A stretch of 64,000 nucleotides of DNA from JAEUIE01 sp047602475 (lineage in GTDB: Bacteria > Planctomycetota > Planctomycetia > Gemmatales > HRBIN36): contig JASGHE010000005.1 in assembly GCA_047602475.1 (NCBI GenBank), positions 434,001-498,000 on the forward strand, written 5' to 3'. The translations under genes and the position numbers were made by a program. Below the pieces are notes generated by a model. The model was not told the DNA's origin. It saw nothing but the letters and a program-made list of their open reading frames with translations, and searched no databases. Positions 29,736-36,986 of this stretch are shown here, one piece after another. Numbering within the stretch: position 1 is the first letter of the stretch; every line of letters begins with the position of its first letter.

Positions 29736-30383
29736 ATGGCGAATAAGAGACTGAAGGTTGGTGGTGGAGAGTTGAAGCTGCCGGCCAAGAAGGGCAAGGG
29801 CGACAAGGAGCCAAAGTGGCGGGCGAAGACGGGGAACAAGGTACACGCCGATCCGGTGGCTGAGGTGCCGGAAGTCGTCGAAGCTCCCTTGGTAGACGAG
29901 GCCCCTACTCTTCCGCCAGAAACCACCGAGACGCCCGACGTGGCCACCACTCCCGAGACTACGGTGGTTGAGCCAACCATAGCGGGCCAGGTGGCAACGA
30001 CGCATGATCCGGTGCCAACAGCAACCGGATTACCACCTAACGAGATGCCAGCCACAACCGACGATCTCGCCCCCAAGAAGCCCCGCAAGCTCAAAGTCAA
30101 AACCGACCTCAAGCCCAAGAAGCTAAGCATGATCAAGGCGTCGCTTCAGGTACTTCAGGATCGCAAAGTGGCGATGACGTGCCCGGAACTCATTGATGTA
30201 ATGGCCACCGAGGGGTCATGGGCTAGTCCTGCTGGTAAGACGCCGGCGGCGACGCTGTATGCGGCCATCATCCTCAGCACCCATTACAAGCTTTCTACAG
30301 GCCTTCCCAACATCCTTCTTACCAGTAAAGCTGAACCCACGAACCTTTCCAAGGCGAGGGATTTGCATTGTAAGCGGGATTAG
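29736..30383 (+). CDS. HARE-HTH domain protein with a long Pro/Thr/Glu linker
   Basis: The ATG at 29736 follows AGGAAC. The 215-residue protein starts with a basic stretch (KKGKGDKEPKWRAK), continues with a low-complexity acidic linker full of Pro, Thr, Val and Glu, and then a second basic stretch (KKPRKLKVKTDLKPKK). A HARE-HTH-like winged-helix domain follows (SLQVLQDRKVAMTCPELIDV, then SPAGKTPAATLYAAI). The usual ending (RF-K-ERGKF) is replaced by an unrelated tail finishing SKARDLHCKRD. Similar planctomycete proteins are thought to bind DNA in a histone-H1-like way. Four decayed copies of the missing ending lie at 20.4-23.0 kb. Confidence 0.78.
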   Translation: MANKRLKVGGGELKLPAKKGKGDKEPKWRAKTGNKVHADPVAEVPEVVEAPLVDEAPTLPPETTETPDVATTPETTVVEPTIAGQVATTHDPVPTATGLPPNEMPATTDDLAPKKPRKLKVKTDLKPKKLSMIKASLQVLQDRKVAMTCPELIDVMATEGSWASPAGKTPAATLYAAIILSTHYKLSTGLPNILLTSKAEPTNLSKARDLHCKRD

Positions 30384-30407
30384 GTGGGTCGGGCAGGTGA
30401 AACGATT
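30336..30407 (+). repeat. Imperfect direct repeat, copy 1 (end of the HARE-HTH gene)
   Basis: This stretch covers the last codons of the HARE-HTH gene (NLSKARDLHCKRD), the TAG and 25 bases beyond. It recurs at 30828-30898, where the same end reads NPSKPSHGHCKRN and TAG. The sequence after the stop (TTAGGTGGGT...) is also shared. The two copies bracket the gene at 30451-30801. Confidence 0.65.
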
Positions 30408-30450
30408 TAGGTTATGACTCGATCATAACGCCAAGACCCTCCATTGATGT

Positions 30451-30801
30451 TTATTTGAGGCGATCCCAGTACTCGCCAAGGCATTTCCGGAGGATACGCG
30501 ACGACCATTCGATGGTCATTGCATTCGGCTTCATCTGGTCATACATGCCACGTCTAACGAAATGGTTCGGATGCTCGTTGTGGAAGACGTGGCCCTGCTT
30601 GTCCTGTGTTTCGAATTTCCATTCACCGTGTTTGGCACGAAAATAGAAGCCTATTTCGTTGAGGTCACCGACTGCCTGCACCAAGTGCCATGAGGCGGTT
30701 AATTCATACCCGCCTCTGACCTCCGTGAAGAAAACCCGGTGTAAACCGGTTCGGGCTTCAAGAATGTCCTCTCGGAGTTCGGGCAATGTTTCTCCCGACA
30801 T
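30451..30801 (-). CDS. Hypothetical protein
   Basis: A 116-residue protein with a mixed, soluble composition (FYFRAKHGEWKFETQDKQGHVF, NHFVRRGMYDQ). No family was recognised. The coding statistics look real (no rare-codon clusters, even amino-acid use), but the start has no strong ribosome site. It lies between two direct repeats (30336-30407 and 30828-30898), so it may have arrived as a cassette. A toxin-like or nuclease-like role is not supported by any visible motif. Confidence 0.6.
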   Translation of the reverse strand: MSGETLPELREDILEARTGLHRVFFTEVRGGYELTASWHLVQAVGDLNEIGFYFRAKHGEWKFETQDKQGHVFHNEHPNHFVRRGMYDQMKPNAMTIEWSSRILRKCLGEYWDRLK

Positions 30802-30827
30802 AACTATACTTCACTCGTCGGCACCCC

Positions 30828-30898
30828 CGAACCCTTCCAAGCCAAGCCATGGGCACTGTAAACGGAATTAGGTGGGTGAGGCGGGTGGAGCGGTTGGT
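30828..30898 (+). repeat. Imperfect direct repeat, copy 2
   Basis: This is the second copy of the HARE-HTH gene end described at 30336-30407. No HARE-HTH domain precedes it. Its presence beyond the gene at 30451-30801 suggests duplication with insertion, or recombination between two HARE-HTH genes. Confidence 0.62.
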
Positions 30899-30933
30899 TC
30901 GACGTTCTTATCTCAGTGCCAGAGCCAGACCGG

Positions 30934-31449
30934 TCAAGCCAGCCCCGTGATCATTTTCAGACGGTTGAAAATCGCTTCCGGCGACTTCGACAAGCCCCTC
31001 ACATCAATGTCAATCACGCGCCCCCCGCTGTCAGAACGAACGGTCAACGAAACCACCGCTCGCTGGTAGCGATCACCCGTTTTCTCCATCGCATAGCTTG
31101 CGCTCATAATATCATCCCAATCGACAGAGCTCAGGCCTCGGTAATCAATGACCCCAGTGGGAGTGAACTCCAACTTCGGCCCACGGTCGCGCAATGTCCG
31201 GATAGCCTTGTAAAGATAGTAGATACCCGACCCTAACGCCCCTACGCCTACCGCAGTGAAAGTGGCAATTCCCAGGGGATCCATCTGCTTCGGCGCGTTC
31301 GGGAACACTTGGGCGAAAACGCCGGGAATGGAGAAAACCACGATCAGCGAGAGTGGGACAATCAGAAGTAGAACCCCGAGGCCGAACTGCCCCCAAGCTC
31401 CGGGCCTGTCGAGGTAGTAGGCGGTAGTTTTGGTGTCCTCGATTTGCAA
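30934..31449 (-). CDS. Small membrane protein with a PH-like C-terminal domain
   Basis: The 171-residue protein has two hydrophobic helices (FGLGVLLLIVPLSLIVVFSIP and FTAVGVGALGSGIYYLYKAI). A soluble beta-rich segment follows (LEFTPTGVIDYRGLSSVDWDDIMSA) with the pattern of bacterial PH-like membrane proteins such as the STM3941 type. Function is unknown. It is the last gene before the IS1-family element; its start is 236 bp from the left target duplication and it is not disrupted by the insertion. Confidence 0.65.
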   Translation of the reverse strand: MQIEDTKTTAYYLDRPGAWGQFGLGVLLLIVPLSLIVVFSIPGVFAQVFPNAPKQMDPLGIATFTAVGVGALGSGIYYLYKAIRTLRDRGPKLEFTPTGVIDYRGLSSVDWDDIMSASYAMEKTGDRYQRAVVSLTVRSDSGGRVIDIDVRGLSKSPEAIFNRLKMITGLA

Positions 31450-31676
31450 TTCAACGCTCCCTCCAGCAGCCGCATCGGCTTAGGCGTAATTACGTTTGTA
31501 AAAAACAAATCTCAACCTCAAGTTAGCCTAGCAACGTAGTCGCTAGGTTAAACTTTCTAGACCACACCTGCAACACAGATTCTTTAGAAAGAGGCGTTAA
31601 GTCCTCTGAAACTCTCTCCTCAGCCCCAGAGAGTATTTCGATCAACTCAGTCGTGCGAAGATATGATTAATGAGCA

Positions 31677-31684
31677 GACTCATG
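31677..31684. repeat. Target-site duplication, left (GACTCATG)
   Basis: This eight-base sequence directly precedes the left terminal repeat. An identical copy follows the right repeat at 34826-34833. An 8-9 bp duplication is normal for IS1-family insertion, and the perfect match suggests recent transposition. Confidence 0.92.
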
Positions 31685-31710
31685 GGTAGTGTCCTAGGAT
31701 CGTGTTGCTG
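31685..31710 (+). repeat. Left terminal inverted repeat of the IS1-family element
   Basis: This 26-base repeat matches the reverse complement of 34800-34825 at 25 positions; the mismatch is a G/A at the 13th base. It starts GGTAGTG, as expected for IS1-type ends. Confidence 0.92.
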
Positions 31711-31727
31711 GCTTTCTCGCCAACTGG

Positions 31728-31961
31728 TTAGATCAAATCCTGCAATGGTTTCTTAATTGCTTTGGCCAGACTGAGAAGAGTAGAGAGCCGAGGATCGTAA
31801 TCTACTTCAGGATTCAATATCCTCGACACAGCCTGTCTTGCCCCAGACCGAGAGAAGCCCATAGAAAGGCCAATCTCTTCCTGTGACTGCCTACTCTCTG
31901 CGACAGCCTTCCGTAGCTTTTCCCTAATGATGTCGAGTTCCGTTTTCTTCTTCATGAACAT
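31728..31961 (-). CDS. XRE-family helix-turn-helix regulator
   Basis: The 77-residue protein is nearly all one Cro/CI-type domain: REKLRKAVAESRQSQEEIGL, then FSRSGARQAVSRILN and LSTLLSLAKAIKKPLQDLI. It is probably a repressor of the cargo promoters. The start codon at 31961 lies only one base from an operator-like inverted repeat (31962-31981) and no ribosome site is seen, so the message may be leaderless; a second ATG at 31955 is possible. The gene is downstream of the PIN gene on the same strand but has its own promoter region. Confidence 0.85.
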   Translation of the reverse strand: MFMKKKTELDIIREKLRKAVAESRQSQEEIGLSMGFSRSGARQAVSRILNPEVDYDPRLSTLLSLAKAIKKPLQDLI

Positions 31962-31981
31962 AGTCTACATATATGTAGTCA
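31962..31981. promoter_or_regulatory. Operator-like inverted repeat, site 1 (7-6-7)
   Basis: The sequence AGTCTAC, six AT bases, GTAGTCA has a perfect 14-base palindrome at its core (31965-31978). It abuts the start codon of the XRE gene. Two more sites of the same layout lie at 33487-33506 and 33516-33535. Autoregulation by the XRE protein is inferred. Confidence 0.7.
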
Positions 31982-32063
31982 TGAAGTCAACTAGGCTCAG
32001 TGCTACCTGTTGGTGTGCTAGGAGGAAGTTGGGTTTCTGCTCCGATCTTTGGAGCGGCTGGCG

Positions 32064-32615
32064 TCATGGGGAGAATAACAGGCACCTGCGCAGCTTTTCC
32101 GCCTCCGCCTTTTCAATTGCATCGATAAGCGGTGCAATTGAGGCAGGCGGCGGCGGTGGTGCTGGCGGAGTCTCAATACGAATCGGCGGGTTTCCGATCT
32201 TCAGATTGTATTTCAACAACCCCTTCCTTCTTCCTTTGATACCATCGTAAGTTTGTACTACTGGCACTCCGGCCCGGAGTGCTGTTGCAACATGAATTGC
32301 GTCAACAGTACGCAGGCCATGCTTACGAATAACCTCTCTCGCTTCCATTGCTGTAGCCCTGTCAACCTGGCGAATGATGATGTAGGGGTTCTCAAAATAA
32401 TCTAGTATTTGCTTGTTTTCCTTGTCTGTGGCTGGAGCAGAACCGAGCTTCATCACTTCTGTGATAGTGATGGCGGAAGTTACAATTGTCACTTCGCCTT
32501 TTTCGGCACGTTCCTGGATATGCTTGCAGGCGGCAAAGCGATCAGCCTTCTGTTGAGATAGCAGATCAATGAATACACATGAATCCCAATAGACGATTTC
32601 TTTAGAACTTGCCAT
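32064..32615 (-). CDS. PIN-domain protein (VapC-like ribonuclease candidate)
   Basis: The start at 32615 gives 183 residues. The PIN acidic residues are in place: Asp in VYWDSCVFIDLL, Glu in TITEVMKL, Asp in RTVDAIHVATAL, and a last Asp in VVQTYDGI. VapC-type PIN toxins cleave tRNA or rRNA; whether this one is toxic is not shown. A Pro-rich segment (PPAPPPPPA) and a basic C-terminal helix extend it beyond the usual 130-140 residues. It overlaps the end of the 270-residue gene by 14 bases, so the two are translationally coupled. Confidence 0.87.
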   Translation of the reverse strand: MASSKEIVYWDSCVFIDLLSQQKADRFAACKHIQERAEKGEVTIVTSAITITEVMKLGSAPATDKENKQILDYFENPYIIIRQVDRATAMEAREVIRKHGLRTVDAIHVATALRAGVPVVQTYDGIKGRRKGLLKYNLKIGNPPIRIETPPAPPPPPASIAPLIDAIEKAEAEKLRRCLLFSP

Positions 32616-33405
32616 CTCGCAACCTTTGGACATAATCGTCCGAGCTAAGCCCTCCTGTGATGTCAATCTTGCCCATATCCTTTAGCTGAGGCAATTCGCT
32701 CTGATCTCTTAAAGCAGAGACTTCTTCAACCTGTACTGAAACAGGCTTATCGGTCTTGCATTTGATCCTACCTGTGACTGAAACCCTCTTCCGAAGATAT
32801 TTGGGGACTGTGGCGAACTGCTCAGGCGACGACGGGAAGCACTCAACTTTGTTTCCGGTCAATGATTCCCAGACGTAAAAACTGTCGCACCCGTGTGTCG
32901 AAACCACTTCTAACTGGCCTTCAATAACTCCATGTTCATAAAGTGTTTTGGTTTTAGCAACTGCTTGCTTTACGTTCTCAATCAACTCAGGCGAGGGAAT
33001 AATTGGGTCTTCGTCAGGAGAGTAAATAGCAAGGCTCATCGACTCTCTATTCGACAGCTCTCCTAACGCCTTCACTGCACTTAAGGTCTCTTCGTCGAAG
33101 TTCTTTGGCATCTCTGGAGTTTTGGAAATCGCTCGCATTCCTTTTCTGAAATCCTTCAGAATGCGACTCCCTGAACGCTCCGCACTCTTCATGTACTTTG
33201 GCTCAACAGACTTGGCAGCCAATGTTAATGACAGTGGGCTTCTCATGCTTGCCCTAATAATCTCCCATCGTATTGCGTGCGGGGGTCGATTTGTGTTCTC
33301 AAGACTTCGCAGGGCCTTTAACGCATTCTCAAGTGCTTCAATAAGCGCGCCCACGCCAACAAAGCCATCATGACCACCGATTTTTATTGTGATCTCATTC
33401 GCCAT
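32602..33405 (-). CDS. Partner protein of the PIN-domain gene, unknown family
   Basis: The ATG at 33405 is preferred; one at 33414 would add three residues. The 267-residue protein has an N-terminal part (IKIGGHDGFVGVGALIEALE), a helical middle (SAERSGSRILKDFRKGMRAI), and a beta-rich part with an OB-like pattern (KRVSVTGRIKCKTDKPVSVQ). It ends in a short helix, GLSSDDYVQRLRDGKF. That last part resembles the C-terminal toxin-binding segment of small VapB-like antitoxins, so it may neutralise the PIN protein. It is much larger than a normal antitoxin. It is first in the cargo operon, with two operator-like sites upstream. Confidence 0.7.
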   Translation of the reverse strand: MANEITIKIGGHDGFVGVGALIEALENALKALRSLENTNRPPHAIRWEIIRASMRSPLSLTLAAKSVEPKYMKSAERSGSRILKDFRKGMRAISKTPEMPKNFDEETLSAVKALGELSNRESMSLAIYSPDEDPIIPSPELIENVKQAVAKTKTLYEHGVIEGQLEVVSTHGCDSFYVWESLTGNKVECFPSSPEQFATVPKYLRKRVSVTGRIKCKTDKPVSVQVEEVSALRDQSELPQLKDMGKIDITGGLSSDDYVQRLRDGKF

Positions 33406-33486
33406 CTTTGCCAACCAATGGAGAGAGCAGGCTAGCGTGTAAGCCTAGATTATGCTCGATCCTTACGCAAAAATAAACCTGAAAAT

Positions 33487-33506
33487 TGTCTACAAATATG
33501 TTGACA
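33487..33506. promoter_or_regulatory. Operator-like inverted repeat, site 2 (7-6-7)
   Basis: TGTCTAC, six AT bases, GTTGACA; one mismatch to a perfect inverted repeat. Its centre is 29 bp from that of site 3, close to three helical turns, so two dimers could bind the same DNA face. It lies about 80 bp upstream of the start at 33405. Confidence 0.68.
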
Positions 33507-33515
33507 TCATCCATG

Positions 33516-33535
33516 TGTCTACTATTATGTAGACA
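33516..33535. promoter_or_regulatory. Operator-like inverted repeat, site 3 (7-6-7)
   Basis: TGTCTAC, six AT bases, GTAGACA; a perfect seven-base inverted repeat. It is the consensus member of the three sites. It lies between the divergent PIN operon and transposase gene and could affect both. Confidence 0.7.
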
Positions 33536-33670
33536 TAGACCTTAAAGCAATCCCCTGTGAGTGTTTGCGGCATTCACAGGGGAATGAAACACAAACGGCA
33601 GGCAACGCCAGAATGAGTCTCAGCACCTCAATTCTAGCCGAGTCTGCCAAATAAAGAAAGGCAGATCGAC

Positions 33671-34615
33671 ATGTTTTGTTCCAACTGTCAGCAGCCAGCC
33701 GGTAAACACGGAAAAACCGCTTCTGGCCAGCAACGGTATCGTTGCAAGCCCTGCAAGCTAACATTCATCGACCATGACGCTAAGCCATTAGGCGATAGCC
33801 GCATCCCAATGGACAAAGCTACTCTCTGTCTCAAGATGCTCTTAGAAGGAAGTTCAATTCGTTCAACGGAACGCATTACGGGCATTCATCGTGACACGAT
33901 CATGGGATTGCTTGCAGTTGCTGGTGAGAAGGCAAAAGACCTGCTTGAATCTCGTATCGTCAACATGCAGGTGAGCGATGTCGAGGTCGATGAGATATGG
34001 GGATTCGTCGGTATGAAAGAAAAGACCCGCATGTTCCAGTATCCAATGAGTGACATCGGCTATGGCGATTGCTGGTGCTACATTGGCTTTGAAGCGAATA
34101 CCAAACTGGTTCTCTCTTGGCACGTTGGCAAGCGAACGCCAGAAGACACTTACTGCTTCATGGAGAAGTTGCGGGAAACTGTTGCTGATGGGTTCCAGAT
34201 GACGACAGACGGCTACGCGCCTTATCCTCAATGCGTTCGGGGAGTATTCGGGCGAACCGCTGACTATGCTCAACTCATCAAGCAATACGGTGAATCCGAT
34301 GACGCACGGCGGTACTCCCCGCCATCAATCATTCGCATCGACAAGAAAGCCGTTATCGGTGATCCTTCTAAGGATCGTGTTTGCACTTCCTACGTTGAGC
34401 GTAACAACCTCAACGTGAGAACATTTGTTCGCCGTATGACTCGCCTCAGCAACGGGTTCTCTAAGAAGTGGGAAAACCACGAATACGCCCTGGCCCTGTA
34501 CTTCGCTTACTATAACTTCTGCTGGAAGCATGGCACGCTGAAGGAAACGCCAGCAATGGCTGCTGGGCTGACTGATCACAAATGGACAGTAGAGGAGTTG
34601 CTGTCGGCGCGGTAG
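33671..34615 (+). CDS. IS1-family transposase (DDE type)
   Basis: The 314-residue single-frame protein starts with a zinc ribbon (CSNCQQ and CKPC) followed by a helix-turn-helix (SSIRSTERITGIHRDTI). The catalytic core has the first Asp in DVEVDEIWGF, the second in TTDGYAPY, and a Glu in SYVERNNLNVRTFVRR. The tail (FAYYNFCWKH, ETPAMAAGLTDH) matches the single-ORF IS1 group, so no frameshift is needed as in classical InsAB'. It appears intact. It is read outward to the right end of the element. Confidence 0.93.
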   Translation: MFCSNCQQPAGKHGKTASGQQRYRCKPCKLTFIDHDAKPLGDSRIPMDKATLCLKMLLEGSSIRSTERITGIHRDTIMGLLAVAGEKAKDLLESRIVNMQVSDVEVDEIWGFVGMKEKTRMFQYPMSDIGYGDCWCYIGFEANTKLVLSWHVGKRTPEDTYCFMEKLRETVADGFQMTTDGYAPYPQCVRGVFGRTADYAQLIKQYGESDDARRYSPPSIIRIDKKAVIGDPSKDRVCTSYVERNNLNVRTFVRRMTRLSNGFSKKWENHEYALALYFAYYNFCWKHGTLKETPAMAAGLTDHKWTVEELLSAR

Positions 34616-34624
34616 GATAATGTC

Positions 34625-34816
34625 ATGAAATCAACAACAGCTAGAAGACTTGGCGGAGTGGCAATGCTTGTTGCCACTCCGTTTGTGCTTGCTGCTGGAA
34701 GTCATTACTTCAGTGAGCCACCCTACGTTATTGGCATGGCACTTGTATTCGTAGGATTCTTGATGTTCAGGTTTGGGTTCGATTTGACCGTTAATAGATC
34801 AGCAACACGATCTTAG
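34625..34816 (+). CDS. Small membrane protein in the IS1-family element
   Basis: The 63-residue product has two hydrophobic helices (GGVAMLVATPFVLAAGSHYF and YVIGMALVFVGFLMFRFGF). It begins nine bases after the transposase stop and its own stop (34814-34816) falls inside the right terminal repeat. Being last in the transposase transcript suggests co-expression. Function is unknown; it does not resemble a known transposition accessory protein. Confidence 0.6.
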   Translation: MKSTTARRLGGVAMLVATPFVLAAGSHYFSEPPYVIGMALVFVGFLMFRFGFDLTVNRSATRS

Positions 34817-34825
34817 GACACTACC
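34800..34825 (-). repeat. Right terminal inverted repeat of the IS1-family element
   Basis: This is the partner of 31685-31710, with one mismatch in 26 bases. It overlaps the last codons of the small membrane protein gene. Confidence 0.92.
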
Positions 34826-34833
34826 GACTCATG
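34826..34833. repeat. Target-site duplication, right (GACTCATG)
   Basis: Identical to 31677-31684. Confidence 0.92.
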
Positions 34834-35433
34834 CTCTCTGTGGCCTGCTTTAGCTCCTCCGGCCACAACCAAATATCGAGCCATACCAACGCCAAAACGC
34901 CAGACTCTCCGCCTGGCGTTTTGCGTTAAACACGTAATTTGTATCGACACGCTTTGTGCCGAAAAGCTCTCTTTATTGAGCGCGTATGCGAAATGTCTCT
35001 GACTGGAGGAGAGAGGTTTTCTCATCATTGCAATGGGCTGTGTGGTAATGGGCTACAGCAAGTTGTTCCGACGGAGCTGTTAACCGCCAAACTTATCTCT
35101 TTAGGTGATGGAGAGATGTTTTTTTCCAAAACCTGTCCTCAATGGGATTCGCTGTTAACTAGACTATTTGCGCGATGTTGTGCCTATGCTTCTGCTAGCT
35201 GGGATTGGAAGATTCGGGAAACGTCGTCACGCGGATCACCTTCCTGCACTGGATTCGGGAGGAGCGACGAGTGCGTGAGGAACCTACGAATGAGCATGTG
35301 CGATGAAAGGGAACAGGCCATATGAAGCAGAATTGAGAATGCCGAACTTCAATATATACGATGCGATGTCGTAACATTGGTACTTTATGTAATTCAAGTA
35401 GGATTTAGCCGCGTGAACTTGGTTGGAATACAG
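34834..35433. other. Gene-poor region right of the IS1-family element
   Basis: About 600 bp. It holds a strong hairpin at 34894-34922. A decayed reading frame around 35207-35300 reads GNVVTRITFLHWIREERRVR and stops. A 128-codon frame (34939-35325) has a low-quality, Cys-rich composition and is probably spurious. No RNA gene is seen. Confidence 0.5.
34894..34922. terminator. Rho-independent terminator-like hairpin
   Basis: The arms AAAACGCCAG and CTGGCGTTTT pair perfectly over 10 bp with a nine-base loop. Flanking A and T tracts allow action in both directions. No gene ends directly next to it now; before the transposon arrived it may have served a neighbour. Confidence 0.75.
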
Positions 35434-35979
35434 TCATAGTCCGTGAAACTGAAATACATGTGGAGACGAGTTATTCCATGAGGAATTGCCCGGTTGGTTC
35501 AACGTGTAGGTAATGGTAATGCTTAGCCGATAATAACCAATGCCTAACATGCCCGACTTCGAGTAGTTCAAAGAAGGGTGCTGCCAGCCCTGTAGGCCGA
35601 AGCTATATGCTGGAAAATTGAACGGGTCATTTGGTGTCCCATTCTTAAAGATAGATATGCTGACGCTGATATTGCCATTATTCAGAAGCGTTCCAAACAT
35701 GTGTGATATGTTCACTAACTGGTTCGGATCGGTAATCTGAAACTCACGAACAGCGGAGATCGAGAGTTTAGTCAAGTTCTCAGGAGGTGGCGCAACCCCC
35801 ATGCCAATCGTCAGCGAATAGTTATTAGGCGAATCACTGAACGATTTGCTGATTATACCTGAGGAAGACTCGAAAAAGTTCCAACTACCTAAAAACGTCA
35901 ATCCAAACACAGGCACGGGTAACAAGAGGAAGCTTGCAGCCAAGATGCCTGGCCATCCATGACGACGTTGCGTTTTCAT
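35434..35979 (-). CDS. Secreted protein of unknown function
   Basis: The start at 35979 gives 181 residues with a signal peptide (GILAASFLLLPVPVFGL). The mature part is rich in Asn, Ser and aromatic residues with predicted beta strands (YSLTIGMGVAPPPENLTKLS, GMLGIGYYRLSITITYTLNQ). No PEP-CTERM tail is present. It follows the PEP-CTERM gene on the same strand, with a perfect 14-bp hairpin between them, and may share its transcript. No family was recognised. Confidence 0.65.
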   Translation of the reverse strand: MKTQRRHGWPGILAASFLLLPVPVFGLTFLGSWNFFESSSGIISKSFSDSPNNYSLTIGMGVAPPPENLTKLSISAVREFQITDPNQLVNISHMFGTLLNNGNISVSISIFKNGTPNDPFNFPAYSFGLQGWQHPSLNYSKSGMLGIGYYRLSITITYTLNQPGNSSWNNSSPHVFQFHGL

Positions 35980-35995
35980 GACATGAGCCTTGTGG

Positions 35996-36031
35996 CCAGT
36001 GTGAATGCCTTGAATATGGCATTCACACTGG
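35996..36031 (-). promoter_or_regulatory. Perfect 14-bp intergenic hairpin
   Basis: The arms CCAGTGTGAATGCC and GGCATTCACACTGG pair fully around an eight-base loop. No T run follows, so it is not a classical terminator. It stands between two co-directional secreted-protein genes and may limit read-through or protect the upstream message. Confidence 0.6.
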
Positions 36032-36073
36032 TGTTCCTGGGTAAAGCGCAGTGATGCGATGCTCAACAAAGGT

Positions 36074-36844
36074 CTATACAGAAGCTTCCATTTGCCGTTT
36101 GACGTGGCATCGATGACGATAGTACGCACCAGCGGCGCCTACGATACTCAAGCCGATGAGCCCGATGGTGGCTGGTTCAGGAATGGCCGCGACAGTAAGA
36201 CTGACGTTATCGAAGATGAAGGCTCCGGCGACATTAGCCAATGACGACTCAAAAAACTGAACACCGACATTCCCAGTTGGCACGGTCCCATTGGTGTCAA
36301 ACGTCAGGCTTGCATGATAGAGCTGATTCGAGTTCAGAAACAACGCCAGGAGAGTGCTTTGATCTCTGGTGGCCAGTGTATTCGACCCGTTCATCAAGCT
36401 GAAGCCGTATCCAGAGAGCAGTGAGGCTAGGCTTTCGACGCCTACATCTACAGAAAGCGTATATCGTGAATTAGCAGTGTAGGAAACACCCAAATCCTGA
36501 TAGGCCGATCCAGTCGTCGCCACCCCTGCTAACCCGTTCGCTCGCAGCAGACCGATCTGAGAACCGGAAATATTCACCGGCCCTGATCCAGTTGGATTGA
36601 TGATCTCCGCTCTGGCCGGCACAGATAAAGAAACCGACAAGAGACTGGAAGCAGTCAATGTCCAATTACTGACAGGGCTACTGTTCGAGCCGATGAGTAA
36701 TGGAGCATTTACACCAGCAGAAGCACTGTCTCCCAAAACAGGCAACTCAAAACCTGAGTTCTGAATTGTTATCGATTGGGCATGCACTTGGATCGATGCC
36801 AAGAGCAGGAACCCGCAAAATACGTAGACTGAGCGCAGACGCAT
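36074..36844 (-). CDS. PEP-CTERM sorting-domain exported protein
   Basis: AGGAGG precedes the ATG at 36844. The 256-residue protein has a signal peptide (FCGFLLLASIQVHAQ) and a beta-sandwich-like body beginning ITIQNSGFELPVLG, typical of choice-of-anchor or carbohydrate-binding-like domains. The C-terminus carries the sorting signal: IPEPATIGLIGLSIVGAAGAYY followed by RHR. Such proteins are processed by exosortase and end up at the cell surface or in the exopolysaccharide matrix. No exosortase gene is in this window. Confidence 0.88.
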   Translation of the reverse strand: MRLRSVYVFCGFLLLASIQVHAQSITIQNSGFELPVLGDSASAGVNAPLLIGSNSSPVSNWTLTASSLLSVSLSVPARAEIINPTGSGPVNISGSQIGLLRANGLAGVATTGSAYQDLGVSYTANSRYTLSVDVGVESLASLLSGYGFSLMNGSNTLATRDQSTLLALFLNSNQLYHASLTFDTNGTVPTGNVGVQFFESSLANVAGAFIFDNVSLTVAAIPEPATIGLIGLSIVGAAGAYYRHRCHVKRQMEASV

Positions 36845-36986
36845 GTGACGCCTCCTGAAAAAGAACCAAGATGGTGTTCCGGCGTAAGCAGCCAAAGAGA
36901 CGAAGTTGTGAGAAGAGCCAGTTGTCCTACTGGCATGAGAAAGGTGGCTGCTTGTCCGTCAATGAAAGTAACACCGTTGTCCTGAT

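Larger units (their letters stand above)
31685..34825 (+). mobile_element. Complete 3141-bp IS1-family transposable element with PIN-domain cargo
   Basis: The element is delimited by 26-bp inverted repeats (31685-31710 and 34800-34825; one mismatch) that begin GGTAGTGTCC, like IS1-family ends (GGTRATG). Flanking eight-base duplications are identical. Inside are, on the minus strand, a 270-residue protein, a PIN-domain protein and an XRE regulator, and on the plus strand the transposase and a small membrane protein. Almost no unused DNA remains: the regulator stops 17 bp from the left repeat and the membrane-protein stop lies inside the right repeat. Ordinary IS1-family elements are about 0.7-1.2 kb with only the transposase, so this cargo is unusual. 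Confidence 0.92.

Noticed and set aside
34939..35325. A 128-codon frame right of the transposon
   Set aside because: Cys-rich, unstructured composition and no start signal; it may include bits of an older decayed gene.
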